Source of the DNA: Peterkaempfera bronchialis
Lineage (GTDB): Bacteria > Actinomycetota > Actinomycetes > Streptomycetales > Streptomycetaceae
NCBI RefSeq assembly: GCF_003258605.2
Contig: NZ_CP031264.1
Location: forward strand, 5,332,001 to 5,396,000
Length of the DNA: 64,000 nt
Reading direction: 5' to 3'
The notes under the pieces were generated by a model, which was not told the origin of the DNA, ran no database searches, and worked only from the letters and a program-made list of their open reading frames with translations. Positions 49,261-57,688 of the stretch are shown one piece after another. A program made the position numbers and the translations under genes. Position 1 is the stretch's first letter. Each line of letters begins with the position of its first letter.

Positions 49261-51282
49261 ATGACCCACCCGCTGACCGGCGAAGACCTGCTGGCGTTCG
49301 GCGGCGACTACAACCCCGAGCAGTGGCCCGAGGAGGTGTGGCACGAGGACGTCCGCCTGATGCGCGAGGCCGGGGTCACCATGGTCAGCGTCGGGATCTT
49401 CTCCTGGGCGCTGCTGGAGACCGAGCGCGGCCAGTACGACTTCGGCTGGCTCGACCGGCTGCTCGACCTGCTGCACGACCACGGCATCCGGGTCGACCTC
49501 GGCACCCCCACCGTCGTCCCGCCCGCCTGGTTCTACCGCGACCACCCCGAGGCGCTGCCCGTCACCCGCGAGGGCGTCCGGTACGAGTTCGGCAGCCGTG
49601 GCGCCGTCTGCCACAGCTCACCCGCCTACCGCGAGGCCGCCGCCGCCATCACCGAGCAGCTCGGCCGCCGCTACGGCAGCCACCCCGCCGTCGCCCTGTG
49701 GCACGTCCACAACGAGTACGGCGTGCCCGTCGCCGCCTGCTACTGCGAGACCTCCGCCGCCCACTTCCGGCGCTGGCTCCGCGACCGCCACCAGGACCTC
49801 GACACCCTCAACCGGGCCTGGGGCACCGCCTTCTGGGGCCAGCACTACACCCGCTGGGACGACATCCGCCCACCCCGCGCCACCCCCACCGCGGGCAACC
49901 CCGCCCAGCAGCTCGACTGGGCCCGCTTCACCAGCGACGCCCTGCTGGAGAACTTCCGCGCCGAGCGCGACCTGCTGCACCGCCTCTCCCCCGGCATCCC
50001 GGTCACCACCAACTTCATGACCGCCCTCTCCCAGTGCCGCTCCCTCGACTACTGGGCCTGGGGCCGCGAGGTCGACCTGGTCACCAACGACCACTACCTG
50101 GTCGCCGAGGCCGACCGGAACCACATCAACCTCGCGATGTCCGCCGACCTCACCCGCTCGGTCGCCGGCGGCGCCCCCTGGCTGCTGCTGGAGCACTCCA
50201 CCGGCGCCGTCAACTGGCAGCCCCGCAACCTCGCCAAGCAGCCCGGCGAACTGGCCCGCAACAGCCTCGCCCATGTCGCCCGAGGCTCCGAGGGCGCCAT
50301 GTTCTTCCAGTGGCGTGCCGCCCGGTACGGCGCCGAGAAGTTCCACTCCGCGATGGTCCCGCACGCCGGTACCGAGAGCCGCATCTGGCGTGAGGTCACC
50401 GCCCTGGGCGCCGACCTCGCCCGGCTCGCCCCGATCCGGGGCACCCGGGTGGTCCCCGACGCCGCCATGGTCTGGGACTGGCAGTCCTGGTGGGCCCAGG
50501 GCCTGGAGTGGCGCCCCAGCCAGGACCACGACGCCCGGGAACGCGCCGACGCCTGGTACACCGCCGCCTACGACCGCCACCTCACCCTGGACTTCGCCCA
50601 CCCCGAGGCCGACGACCTGGCCCGCTACCCGCTGCTGCTGGTCCCCGCCCTCTACCTGGCCACCGAGGCGGCCGGCCGCAATCTGCGCCGCTATGTCGAG
50701 GACGGCGGCACCCTCGCCGTCTCCTACTTCTCCGGCATCGTCGACGAGCACGACACCATCCACCCCGGCCCGCACCCCGGCGCGCTGCGGGATGTCCTCG
50801 GCCTGACCGTGGAGGAGTTCCTGCCGCTGCGCGCCGGGCAGCGGGTGCGGCTGAGCGACGGCGGCGGCCGGGAGCTGACCGGGGACGTCTGGTCCGAGAC
50901 CGTCGTCCCGCGCGGCGCCGAGACCGTCTTCCGCTACCAGGACGGCCCCGCCGCCGGACTGCCCGCCGTCACCCGCCACTCGCTGGGCGCCGGCACCGCC
51001 TGGTACGTCTCCACCCGGCTGACCGGCGACCAACTCGCCCCCGTCCTCGACCTCGCCTGCGCCGACGCCGGACTGCCCCCGGGCTCCGGGCTGCCGCGTG
51101 ATGTGGAGGTGGTGCGGCGTCAGGGCGCCCACGGCAGCTACCTCTTCGCCATCAACCACACCGCCGCCGACGCCAAGGTCCCGCTGGACCGGCCGGGCAC
51201 CGAACTCCTCACCGGCGAGCCCGCCACCGGCCAACTCGCCGTCCCCGGCAACACCGTCCGCGTCGTCCACCTGCACGGCTGA
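49261..51282 (+). CDS. Beta-galactosidase, glycoside hydrolase family 42
   Basis: This 673-residue enzyme opens LLAFGGDYNPEQWPEEVWHE, then MVSVGIFSWALLETERGQYD and GIRVDLGTPTVVPPAWFY. The acid/base Glu lies in ALWHVHNEYGVPVAACYC with zinc-cluster-like cysteines, and the nucleophile Glu is in WLLLEHSTGAVNWQPRNLA. The middle is the GH42 trimerisation domain and the end is a short beta-sandwich (NTVRVVHLHG). There is no signal peptide, so it hydrolyses imported galactosides in the cytoplasm. I chose the ATG at 49261 behind AGGAG. It is divergent from the importer genes and repressed by the same LacI protein by inference. Confidence 0.94.
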   Translation: MTHPLTGEDLLAFGGDYNPEQWPEEVWHEDVRLMREAGVTMVSVGIFSWALLETERGQYDFGWLDRLLDLLHDHGIRVDLGTPTVVPPAWFYRDHPEALPVTREGVRYEFGSRGAVCHSSPAYREAAAAITEQLGRRYGSHPAVALWHVHNEYGVPVAACYCETSAAHFRRWLRDRHQDLDTLNRAWGTAFWGQHYTRWDDIRPPRATPTAGNPAQQLDWARFTSDALLENFRAERDLLHRLSPGIPVTTNFMTALSQCRSLDYWAWGREVDLVTNDHYLVAEADRNHINLAMSADLTRSVAGGAPWLLLEHSTGAVNWQPRNLAKQPGELARNSLAHVARGSEGAMFFQWRAARYGAEKFHSAMVPHAGTESRIWREVTALGADLARLAPIRGTRVVPDAAMVWDWQSWWAQGLEWRPSQDHDARERADAWYTAAYDRHLTLDFAHPEADDLARYPLLLVPALYLATEAAGRNLRRYVEDGGTLAVSYFSGIVDEHDTIHPGPHPGALRDVLGLTVEEFLPLRAGQRVRLSDGGGRELTGDVWSETVVPRGAETVFRYQDGPAAGLPAVTRHSLGAGTAWYVSTRLTGDQLAPVLDLACADAGLPPGSGLPRDVEVVRRQGAHGSYLFAINHTAADAKVPLDRPGTELLTGEPATGQLAVPGNTVRVVHLHG

Positions 51283-51380
51283 CCCCGCCGCCGCTCCCGT
51301 ACGCGGCGCCCCGGCCCGCCCGGGGCGCCGCCGGGTTGCGCGGGCAGCGAACGCCGCCCCGGCGCTGCTGGGCGCGGCAC

Positions 51381-51386
51381 TAGGTT
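51381..51386 (+). promoter_or_regulatory. -10 element TAGGTT of a leaderless transcript
   Basis: TAGGTT lies six bases upstream of the ATG at 51393, with no ribosome-binding site between. The context GCACTAGGTTCGGCCC closely resembles that of the gene at 39777. Confidence 0.6.
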
Positions 51387-51392
51387 CGGCCC

Positions 51393-52148
51393 ATGACGAA
51401 TCGCGTTGCCGTCCTGTCCGACATCCATGGAGTCCTGCCCGCGCTGGAGGCGGTACTCGCGGAGCCCGACGTCCGGACCGCCGACCGGATCGTCCTGACC
51501 GGCGACCTCGCCGCCGGTCCGCTCCCCGTCGAGACCCTGGACCTGCTCGACTCGCTCGGCGACCGGGCCCTGTGGATCAACGGCAACGCGGACCGCGAGC
51601 TGATCCAGGGGACGCCGTCCGGATTCCCGATCAGCGACTGGGCCGCCGGACAGCTCCGCCCCGAGCAGGCCGACCGCCTCGCTGCGCTCCCCGCCACCGC
51701 CGAACTCGACATCGACGGGCTCGGCCGGGTCCTGTTCTGCCACGCCACCCCGCGCGACGACGAGGAGATCGTCCTGGTCGACTCCCGCGCCGACCGCTGG
51801 GCCGAGGTCCTCTCCACGGTCGACCGGGGCATCGGCACGGTCGTGTGCGGGCACACGCACATGCCGTACGCCCGGCTTGTGCACGGCCGCCTGGTCGTCA
51901 ACCCCGGCAGCGTCGGCATGCCCTACGGCCGCCCCGGAGCCCACTGGGCGCTGCTCGGCCCCGGCGTCGAACTGCGCCGCACCGCCTACGACTACACGGC
52001 GGCCTGCACCCGGATCGCCTCCACCTCCGGCTTCCCGGACGCCGCCGACTGGGCCGACCTGTACATCCACGCCCGCGCCTCCGCCGAGGACGCCATCGCC
52101 GCCTTCGGCCCAGGCGACGGCCGCGACGCCCCGGGGTCGGCCGGCTGA
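51393..52148 (+). CDS. Metallophosphoesterase (YfcE/calcineurin-like)
   Basis: This 251-residue protein has the full dimetal set: VAVLSDIHGVLPAL (DxH), IVLTGDLAAGP (GD), WINGNADRE (GNxD/E), VLFCHATPRDDEE (H) and VVCGHTHMPYARLV (GHTH). The single-domain layout is that of the YfcE-like phosphodiesterases. The substrate is unknown. It is probably translated from a leaderless mRNA. Confidence 0.92.
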   Translation: MTNRVAVLSDIHGVLPALEAVLAEPDVRTADRIVLTGDLAAGPLPVETLDLLDSLGDRALWINGNADRELIQGTPSGFPISDWAAGQLRPEQADRLAALPATAELDIDGLGRVLFCHATPRDDEEIVLVDSRADRWAEVLSTVDRGIGTVVCGHTHMPYARLVHGRLVVNPGSVGMPYGRPGAHWALLGPGVELRRTAYDYTAACTRIASTSGFPDAADWADLYIHARASAEDAIAAFGPGDGRDAPGSAG

Positions 52149-52499
52149 CCCGGTCGGCGACGACCGCTTCGGATGTGGGCTGTCGCCGCCGCTTTGGGCC
52201 TGGACGACGGTCGCGGCGGCCTCGGGGCGGGTGGGAGGTCGGCGGGGTCGCGGCCGTGCGGGTGGGCGTGTGCGTGGGCGCCACGGTGGTGACCGCTGCC
52301 GGGGTCGGTTGCGGTCGGGTCCACCCGGCCGTCGCTGTTGGCCCATCCGTCGGCGGGGCCGCCTCGGCGATGACGCCCTCGGAGCCTGACCGCTGCCGGG
52401 GTCGGTTGCGGTCGGGTCCGCCTGGGCCGTCGCCAGCACTACTCCGTTCCCCGACACCGTCCCTGACGCAAAGTCATGGAAGTGCCGGGGCAGCCTGGG
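52149..52499. other. Convergent intergenic region with a 32-bp direct repeat
   Basis: GACCGCTGCCGGGGTCGGTT and the next 12 bases occur at 52291-52322 and 52388-52419, 97 bases apart, identical over 32 bases. The region also has related GGTCGCGG/GCCGTGCGGG words. No gene or clear hairpin terminator stands out between the convergent phosphoesterase and aminotransferase genes. Confidence 0.7.
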
Positions 52500-53645
52500 T
52501 CAGTCCGTTGCGGGCGACTGCCAGGCCGCTTCGGCGGCGGAGGTGGCGGCGGTCGGGTCTGTGGGGAGGTCGAGGGTGGTGAGGGCGGCGGTGAGGGCGG
52601 CGAGGGAGGCCAGGACGGTGGTGCGGGAGGCGGCCCGGCCGTAGTGGTTGACCCGCAGCATCTCCTTGGCCAGGGCGCCGCCCGCAGCCTGCACCGGCAC
52701 CGCCGGGTCACTGCGCAGCGCGGCGGCCACCACCTCGCGGGCGTCCACCCCGGCCGGGGCCCGCAGCGTGGTGGCCACCGGCGCGGCATCCCGGTCGCGT
52801 ACGACGTAGCAGGAGAGCGACCCCAGGGCGCCGACCCCGGCCCGGGTGGCCGCGGCGGCGGCCCGGTGACGGGCGATCACCGCATCCAGGCCGTCCGCGT
52901 CGATGCGGTCCAGGCATGCCTCCAGGGCGAGCATCTCCAACTGGGCCGGGGCGTGCGGCAGTACGCTCCGCCCGGCGTCCGTCCAGCGCTCCTTCCAGTC
53001 CAGCAGCGAGAGGTAGGAGCGGCGCGGCGCCTGCGGGTTGGCGGTGATCGCCTCCCACGCCCGGTCGCTGACCGCGACGGCGGAGACGCCCGCCGGACCG
53101 CCCATCGCCTTCTGCCCGCCGATCACGCAGAGGTCGACCCCCCACGCGTCGGTGAGCAGCGGTTCCGCCGCCACCGACGCGACCGCGTCCAGCATCAGCA
53201 GTGCGCCGTGCTCCCGCACCACCGCGCCGATCTCCGCCACCGGGTTGGTGTTGCCGGTGGCCGCCTCCGCGTGCACCAGGCTGACGAACCCGATCTCCGG
53301 GTGTTCCCGCAGCGCCTCCGCGACCTGGGCCGCCGAGACCGCCGTGTGGAACGGCGCGGTCAGGTCCACCACCCGGGCCCCACAGGAGCGCAGCCAGCCG
53401 CCGAAGGTCTCGCCGTATGGGCCGGTGACCACATTGAGCGCGGTGCTGCCGGGGGGTACGGCGCCACGGATGCACGCCTCCAGCGGCAGCAGCGCCTCGC
53501 CCTGGGTGATCACCACGTCGTTGCCGGTGCGCAGCAGCCCGGCCACCCGGTCCTCGATCGCCGCGAAGCGCTGCGCGGTGAGCGGCGGCAGGTCGAGCAG
53601 CGGGTGCGGGGAACGGGGGTCGGCCGAGGGCTGGTTCGCGGTCAC
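52500..53645 (-). CDS. PLP-dependent class V aminotransferase (alanine/serine-glyoxylate type)
   Basis: This 381-residue fold-type I enzyme has LRTGNDVVITQGEALLPLEA, ALNVVTGPYGETFGGWLRSC, SLVHAEAATGNTNPVAEIGA, LLMLDAVASVAAEPLLTDAW (PLP-binding Asp) and the Schiff-base Lys in LCVIGGQKAMGGPAGVSAVA, then RRSYLSLLDWKERW. It resembles the serine-pyruvate, aspartate and ureidoglycine-glyoxylate group. The donor and acceptor cannot be named from sequence. The GTG at 53645 follows GGAAGG. Confidence 0.9.
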   Translation of the reverse strand: MTANQPSADPRSPHPLLDLPPLTAQRFAAIEDRVAGLLRTGNDVVITQGEALLPLEACIRGAVPPGSTALNVVTGPYGETFGGWLRSCGARVVDLTAPFHTAVSAAQVAEALREHPEIGFVSLVHAEAATGNTNPVAEIGAVVREHGALLMLDAVASVAAEPLLTDAWGVDLCVIGGQKAMGGPAGVSAVAVSDRAWEAITANPQAPRRSYLSLLDWKERWTDAGRSVLPHAPAQLEMLALEACLDRIDADGLDAVIARHRAAAAATRAGVGALGSLSCYVVRDRDAAPVATTLRAPAGVDAREVVAAALRSDPAVPVQAAGGALAKEMLRVNHYGRAASRTTVLASLAALTAALTTLDLPTDPTAATSAAEAAWQSPATD

Positions 53646-54160
53646 GTGGGGGGCCTTCCGGGTGCAGGGGCGGTGCCGACGTGGGGAGCGATGCGCGCCC
53701 CGCGCCGCTGACAGTCTGCCGGACGGCTCCACGCGCTGCCGACGGGGCGGCCGGCGGAGGGCGGGGTACGGGTGTTCGTCCTTGATCCGTATCCTGTATC
53801 CGGCCGCGACCGCCGGGGGCACCGCCGCAGAGTGCCCGTGGCGCGCGGGGGAGGCCGCCGCCCGGGCCCGTCGTATGGTCGCCCGGTCCGTCCAGGGGGG
53901 AACCATGTCCGCAGCCGTGTCGCGCCGCCGTGTCCCGAAGGTGACCGGAGGTGCAGCCGTCCCGCCCGCCGCCCGGCGGGTCGCCGCCGCGCCGGGAGCG
54001 TCGGCCCGAGGCCGCCGGCGGCCCTGAGCAGCCGAGCAGTTGAGCGGCGTGCCGCCCGCGACCAGGGGCGGAGCGCCCGTACCGATCCGTATCCTGATCC
54101 CGGCCGCCACGCGGAGTCACCGAGGCGGGCCGCCCCCCGGTCTGAACAGAGGTGGACAGC
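53646..54160. other. Divergent intergenic region with a repeated 13-bp promoter-like word
   Basis: GATCCGTATCCTG occurs at 53784-53796 and 54084-54096, exactly 300 bases apart, each followed by a near-identical CCGGCCGC. The word contains TATCCT, a possible -10. One copy lies 109 bases before a small ORF at 53905 and the other 65 bases before the SGNH hydrolase. Confidence 0.55.
53905..54027 (+). CDS. Possible small basic protein, 40 aa
   Basis: An ATG four bases after GGGGGGAA opens 40 codons, MSAAVSRRRVPKVTGGAAVP and onward, Arg/Ala/Pro-rich, ending at a TGA. A promoter-like word shared with the next gene lies upstream. Composition is low-complexity and the ORF could be spurious; I know no homologue. 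Confidence 0.25.
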   Translation: MSAAVSRRRVPKVTGGAAVPPAARRVAAAPGASARGRRRP

Positions 54161-55489
54161 ATGCCCGCATCCCTGCCGCGGCGACACGCGCTGAAGCTGT
54201 TCGGCGGCGCCGCAGCGCTGGGGACGACCATGCTGCTCGGCCGCTGCGCGGCGACCCGGGCGGACGCCGGTGACGGCGACGCCGACGGTGCCTCCGAGCC
54301 CGTCGGCATGCGCAGCACCGTCCAGGACGTGGTCACCGGGCCGCTGCGGGTCGGCGCCTGGGCGGCGGCGCCGGTGGCGGGTGACACCGGGCGGGCCTCG
54401 CTGGGCTTCACCGAGTGCACCCTGCGGCTGGTGGTGCGTGCCTCGGTGGGCGGCATCCGGCCCCGCATCCGGCTCTCCAATCTGCACGGCAAGGCCCCGC
54501 TGCTGGTCGAGTCGGCGTCGATCGGCGTACGGCTGCGGGGCGCCCAGGCGGCGGAGGGCACCCTGACCCAGGTGCTCTTCGACGGCGAGCGGCGGGCGGT
54601 GGTCCCGGCCGGGCAGGAGCTGTTCAGCGACCCGGTGTCGCCGGCCCGTCCGATCGCCGCCCGGGACGTCCTGCTGGTCAGCCTCTATCTGCCGGGCCCC
54701 ACCGGGCCCGCCACCTGGCACCCCCGGTCGCAGGACGCGACCTGGATCGCCTCCGGCGACCGCACCTGGGACGGCGGCACCCTGCGCTTCACCAAGCGGG
54801 AGATCGGCTGGTACTACCTGACCGGCCTCGACCTGGTCTCGACCACGGCCGGTGGCACGGTGGTCTGCTTCGGCGACTCCATCACCGACGGCTCCTCCCC
54901 GGCGCTCACCCGCCCCGGCGGGCGCTGGCCGGACGCGCTGGCCGCCCGGATCGCCAAGGCCCGGCCGGACCGTCCGCTGGGCGTCGTCGACCTCGGCATC
55001 GCCAGCAACAGGCTGCTCACCGACAGGCAGGGCGAGGCCGGCCGCTCCGCCCTCACCCGCTTCCGGGGCGACGCCCTGACGCAGCCGGGGCTGACGGATG
55101 TGATCCTGCTGGAGGGGATCAACGACATCGGCTCACGCCGGGACGCCGACGGCCGGCCGCTGACCGCCGACGAGCTGATCTCCGGGTACCGCACACTGAT
55201 CGGGCAGGCGCGGGCGGTGGGCGCGGCAGTGCACGGCGGCACCCTGACGCCGTTTCAGGGAGCCACCTACTACAGCGACTTCGGCGAGCAGATCCGGCAG
55301 CGGGTCAACCAGTGGATCCGGACCGGCGGCGCCTTCGACAGCGTGGTGGACTTCGAGCGGGCGGTCCGCGACCCGCGATACCCCGGCCGCTACCGGCCCG
55401 GCTACGACATCGGCGACCGCCTCCACCCCAGCGACACCGGCTACCGCGCCATGGCCGCCGCCGTCGACCTCGCCGCCCTCCGCGGCTGA
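54161..55489 (+). CDS. Secreted SGNH/GDSL-family hydrolase
   Basis: This 442-residue protein starts with a Tat-like or lipoprotein-like signal (LPRRHALKLFGGAAALGTTM, then LLGRCAATR). An N-terminal beta domain (FTECTLRLVVRASVGGIRPR, VLFDGERRAVVPAGQELFS) precedes the esterase: block I VVCFGDSITDGSSPALTRPG (nucleophile Ser), block III LLEGINDIGSRRDADG (Asn), and DRLHPSDTGYRAM (Asp and His). It probably deacylates esters or polysaccharides outside the cell. I chose the ATG at 54161, behind AGAGGTGG; a GTG at 54152 is possible. Confidence 0.92.
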   Translation: MPASLPRRHALKLFGGAAALGTTMLLGRCAATRADAGDGDADGASEPVGMRSTVQDVVTGPLRVGAWAAAPVAGDTGRASLGFTECTLRLVVRASVGGIRPRIRLSNLHGKAPLLVESASIGVRLRGAQAAEGTLTQVLFDGERRAVVPAGQELFSDPVSPARPIAARDVLLVSLYLPGPTGPATWHPRSQDATWIASGDRTWDGGTLRFTKREIGWYYLTGLDLVSTTAGGTVVCFGDSITDGSSPALTRPGGRWPDALAARIAKARPDRPLGVVDLGIASNRLLTDRQGEAGRSALTRFRGDALTQPGLTDVILLEGINDIGSRRDADGRPLTADELISGYRTLIGQARAVGAAVHGGTLTPFQGATYYSDFGEQIRQRVNQWIRTGGAFDSVVDFERAVRDPRYPGRYRPGYDIGDRLHPSDTGYRAMAAAVDLAALRG

Positions 55490-55511
55490 CCGGCCCCGTC
55501 CGCCGTCGGGC

Positions 55512-55687
55512 GGGTGGTGAGGTGGGGGTGGGGGCCGGGGTGCTCGGGGTGGTGAGGTGGGGGTGGGGGCCGGGGTGCTCGGGGTGGTGAGGTGGGGGTG
55601 GGGGCCGGGGTGCTCGGGGGTGGTGAGGTGGGGGTGGGGGCCGGGGTGCTCGGGGCTGGTGAAGTGGCGGTGGGGACCGGGCTGCCC
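55512..55687. repeat. 35-bp G-rich tandem repeat, five copies
   Basis: Three exact copies of a 35-base unit (55512-55546, 55547-55581, 55582-55616; core GAGGTGGGGGTGGGGGCCGG) are followed by a copy with one extra G (55617-55652) and a degenerate fifth (55653-55687). Several G-runs per unit make G-quadruplexes plausible. The array separates the SGNH hydrolase stop from the amidohydrolase promoter. Confidence 0.95.
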
Positions 55688-55706
55688 GGGGGTGGCGGGG
55701 CGGCCG

Positions 55707-55712
55707 TAGGGT
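55707..55712 (+). promoter_or_regulatory. -10 element TAGGGT of a leaderless transcript
   Basis: TAGGGT lies seven bases upstream of the ATG at 55720, directly after the tandem array, and no ribosome-binding site is present. Confidence 0.55.
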
Positions 55713-55719
55713 GCCTGGT

Positions 55720-56808
55720 ATGGGAGAGCGCGCGGTGCTGCACATCAAGGGACGGGTGCTGGTCGGGCCGGAGGAGGTCCGGGACGAGCTGTGGGTGGTG
55801 GACGGCCGGGTCACCTTCGACCGTCCGGCGCTGGCCCGCGACATCAGGACGGTGGCGGGCTGGGCGCTCCCCGGCCTGGTGGACGCCCACTGCCATGTCG
55901 GCCTGGACGCGCACGGCGCGGTGGACGACGCCACCAGCGAGAAGCAGGCGCTGGCCGACCGCGACGCGGGCACCCTGCTGATCCGGGACGCGGGTTCGCC
56001 CGCCGACACCCGCTGGATCGACGACCGCGAGGACCTGCCGAAGATCGTGCGGGCCGGTCGGCACATCGCTCGCACCCGCCGCTACATCCGCAACTACGCC
56101 CATGAGATCGAGCCGGAGCAGCTGGCCGAGTACACCGCCCGGGAGGCCCGGCGCGGCGACGGCTGGGTGAAGCTGGTCGGCGACTGGATCGACCGCGACC
56201 GGGGCGACCTGGCGCCCTGCTGGCCGCGCGAGGCGCTGGAGGCGGCCATCGCAGCGGCGCACGCGGCGGGCGCCCGGGTCACCGCGCACTGCTTCGCCGA
56301 GGATTCGCTGCCGGACCTGGTGGCAGCCGGGATCGACTGCATCGAGCACGCCACCGGGCTCGCCGAGGAGCTGCTGCCGCTCTTCGCCGAGCGCGGCGTC
56401 GCCATCGTGCCCACGCTGGTGAACATCGCCACCTTCCCCGACCTGGCGGCGGGCGGCGAGGCGAAGTTCCCCGCCTGGGCCGCGCATCTGCGGCGGCTGC
56501 ACGAGCGGCGGTACGCGACCGTGGCGGCTGCCTACGAGGCGGGCGTGCCGGTCTTCGTGGGCACCGATGCGGGCGGTTCGCTGCCGCATGGGCTGGTCGC
56601 CCAGGAGGTCGCCGAGCTGGTGCGGGCCGGGCTGCCCCCGGCGGCGGCGCTGTCGGCGGCCAGCTGGGGAGCGCGCGCCTGGCTGGGCCGCGACGGCCTG
56701 GAGGAGGGCGCTCCGGCGGACCTGGTGGTGTACGCGGAGGACCCGCGCGCCGACGTACGGGTGCTGGCCGATCCGCAGGTCGTGGTACTCCGCGGCCGGG
56801 TGATGTGA
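55720..56808 (+). CDS. Amidohydrolase-superfamily metal-dependent hydrolase
   Basis: This 362-residue protein has the entry motif [20 protein letters not shown] (HxH), a Lys in [20 protein letters not shown], His ligands in [20 protein letters not shown] and [20 protein letters not shown], and the catalytic Asp in [20 protein letters not shown]. The C-terminal beta sandwich returns ([20 protein letters not shown]). It resembles imidazolonepropionase/prolidase-like cytosolic hydrolases. The substrate is unknown. Confidence 0.9.
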   Translation: MGERAVLHIKGRVLVGPEEVRDELWVVDGRVTFDRPALARDIRTVAGWALPGLVDAHCHVGLDAHGAVDDATSEKQALADRDAGTLLIRDAGSPADTRWIDDREDLPKIVRAGRHIARTRRYIRNYAHEIEPEQLAEYTAREARRGDGWVKLVGDWIDRDRGDLAPCWPREALEAAIAAAHAAGARVTAHCFAEDSLPDLVAAGIDCIEHATGLAEELLPLFAERGVAIVPTLVNIATFPDLAAGGEAKFPAWAAHLRRLHERRYATVAAAYEAGVPVFVGTDAGGSLPHGLVAQEVAELVRAGLPPAAALSAASWGARAWLGRDGLEEGAPADLVVYAEDPRADVRVLADPQVVVLRGRVM

Positions 56809-56847
56809 GGGCGGGGCCGCGGCTTTTTCCCCGGGGGCCTGGGCCGT

Positions 56848-56853
56848 TAGGGT
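56848..56853 (+). promoter_or_regulatory. -10 element TAGGGT of a leaderless ung transcript
   Basis: TAGGGT lies seven bases upstream of the ung ATG at 56861. A T-rich stretch (CTTTTTCCCC, 56823-56832) lies near the -35 position. Confidence 0.6.
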
Positions 56854-56860
56854 GAGGGCC

Positions 56861-57538
56861 ATGGCTCCACGTCCGCTGAGTGAGATTGTCGAGTCCGGCT
56901 GGGCGAAGGCCCTGGACCCGGTGGCCGGGCGGATCGCCGCCATGGGGGACTTCCTGCGGGCGGAGATCGCCGCCGGCCGGACCTACCTGCCGGCCGGCCC
57001 CGATGTGCTGCGCGCCTTCAAACAACCCTTCGACGAGGTCCGGGTGCTGATCGTCGGTCAGGACCCCTACCCGACGCCCGGTCATGCGGTGGGGCTGAGC
57101 TTCTCGGTGGCGCCGGAGGTCCGGCCGCTGCCGGGCAGCCTGCTGAACATCTACCAGGAGTACGGGCGCGACCTGGGCTTCCCGCCGCCGTCCAACGGTG
57201 ACCTCACCCCGTGGACCCGGCAGGGCGTGCTGCTGCTCAACAGGGCGCTGACCACCGCCCCGCGCAAGCCGGCCGCGCACCGTGGCAAGGGCTGGGAGGA
57301 GGTCACCGACCAGGCCATCCGGGCGCTCGCGGCGCGCGGGGGGCCGCTGGTGGCGATCCTCTGGGGCCGGGACGCCCGCAATCTGCGGCCGCTGCTGGGG
57401 CCGGTACCGGCGATCGAGTCCGCCCACCCGAGCCCGATGTCGGCGGACCGGGGGTTCTTCGGTTCGCGGCCGTTCAGCCGGGCCAATGAGCTGCTGGTCC
57501 AGCAGGGCGCGGAGCCGGTGGACTGGCGGCTCCCGTGA
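56861..57538 (+). CDS. ung: Uracil-DNA glycosylase, family 1
   Basis: This 225-residue enzyme removes uracil from DNA. It has the water-activating motif [20 protein letters not shown] (catalytic Asp), the Pro-rich loop [20 protein letters not shown], and the Leu-loop [20 protein letters not shown] with catalytic His. The ending [20 protein letters not shown] is typical. The length matches actinobacterial Ung. I chose the ATG at 56861, at the conserved N-terminus. Confidence 0.96.
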   Translation: MAPRPLSEIVESGWAKALDPVAGRIAAMGDFLRAEIAAGRTYLPAGPDVLRAFKQPFDEVRVLIVGQDPYPTPGHAVGLSFSVAPEVRPLPGSLLNIYQEYGRDLGFPPPSNGDLTPWTRQGVLLLNRALTTAPRKPAAHRGKGWEEVTDQAIRALAARGGPLVAILWGRDARNLRPLLGPVPAIESAHPSPMSADRGFFGSRPFSRANELLVQQGAEPVDWRLP

Positions 57539-57688
57539 CGGGGTCGCACTCCTGGTAAACGTGGGGCTCTCTCACTCTTACGGGTGAACTGACGCTGTGT
57601 GTTAACGCGGTGACGGCCTGTTCGAGAGGATGGGGGCACCCCCGGCCGAGGAGTGATGCCTTCCGCCCGGCGGGGGATTCCATCCGCC

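Noticed and set aside
55512-55687. CRISPR array
   Set aside because: The 35-base units are contiguous with no unique spacers and no cas genes nearby. It is a tandem repeat.
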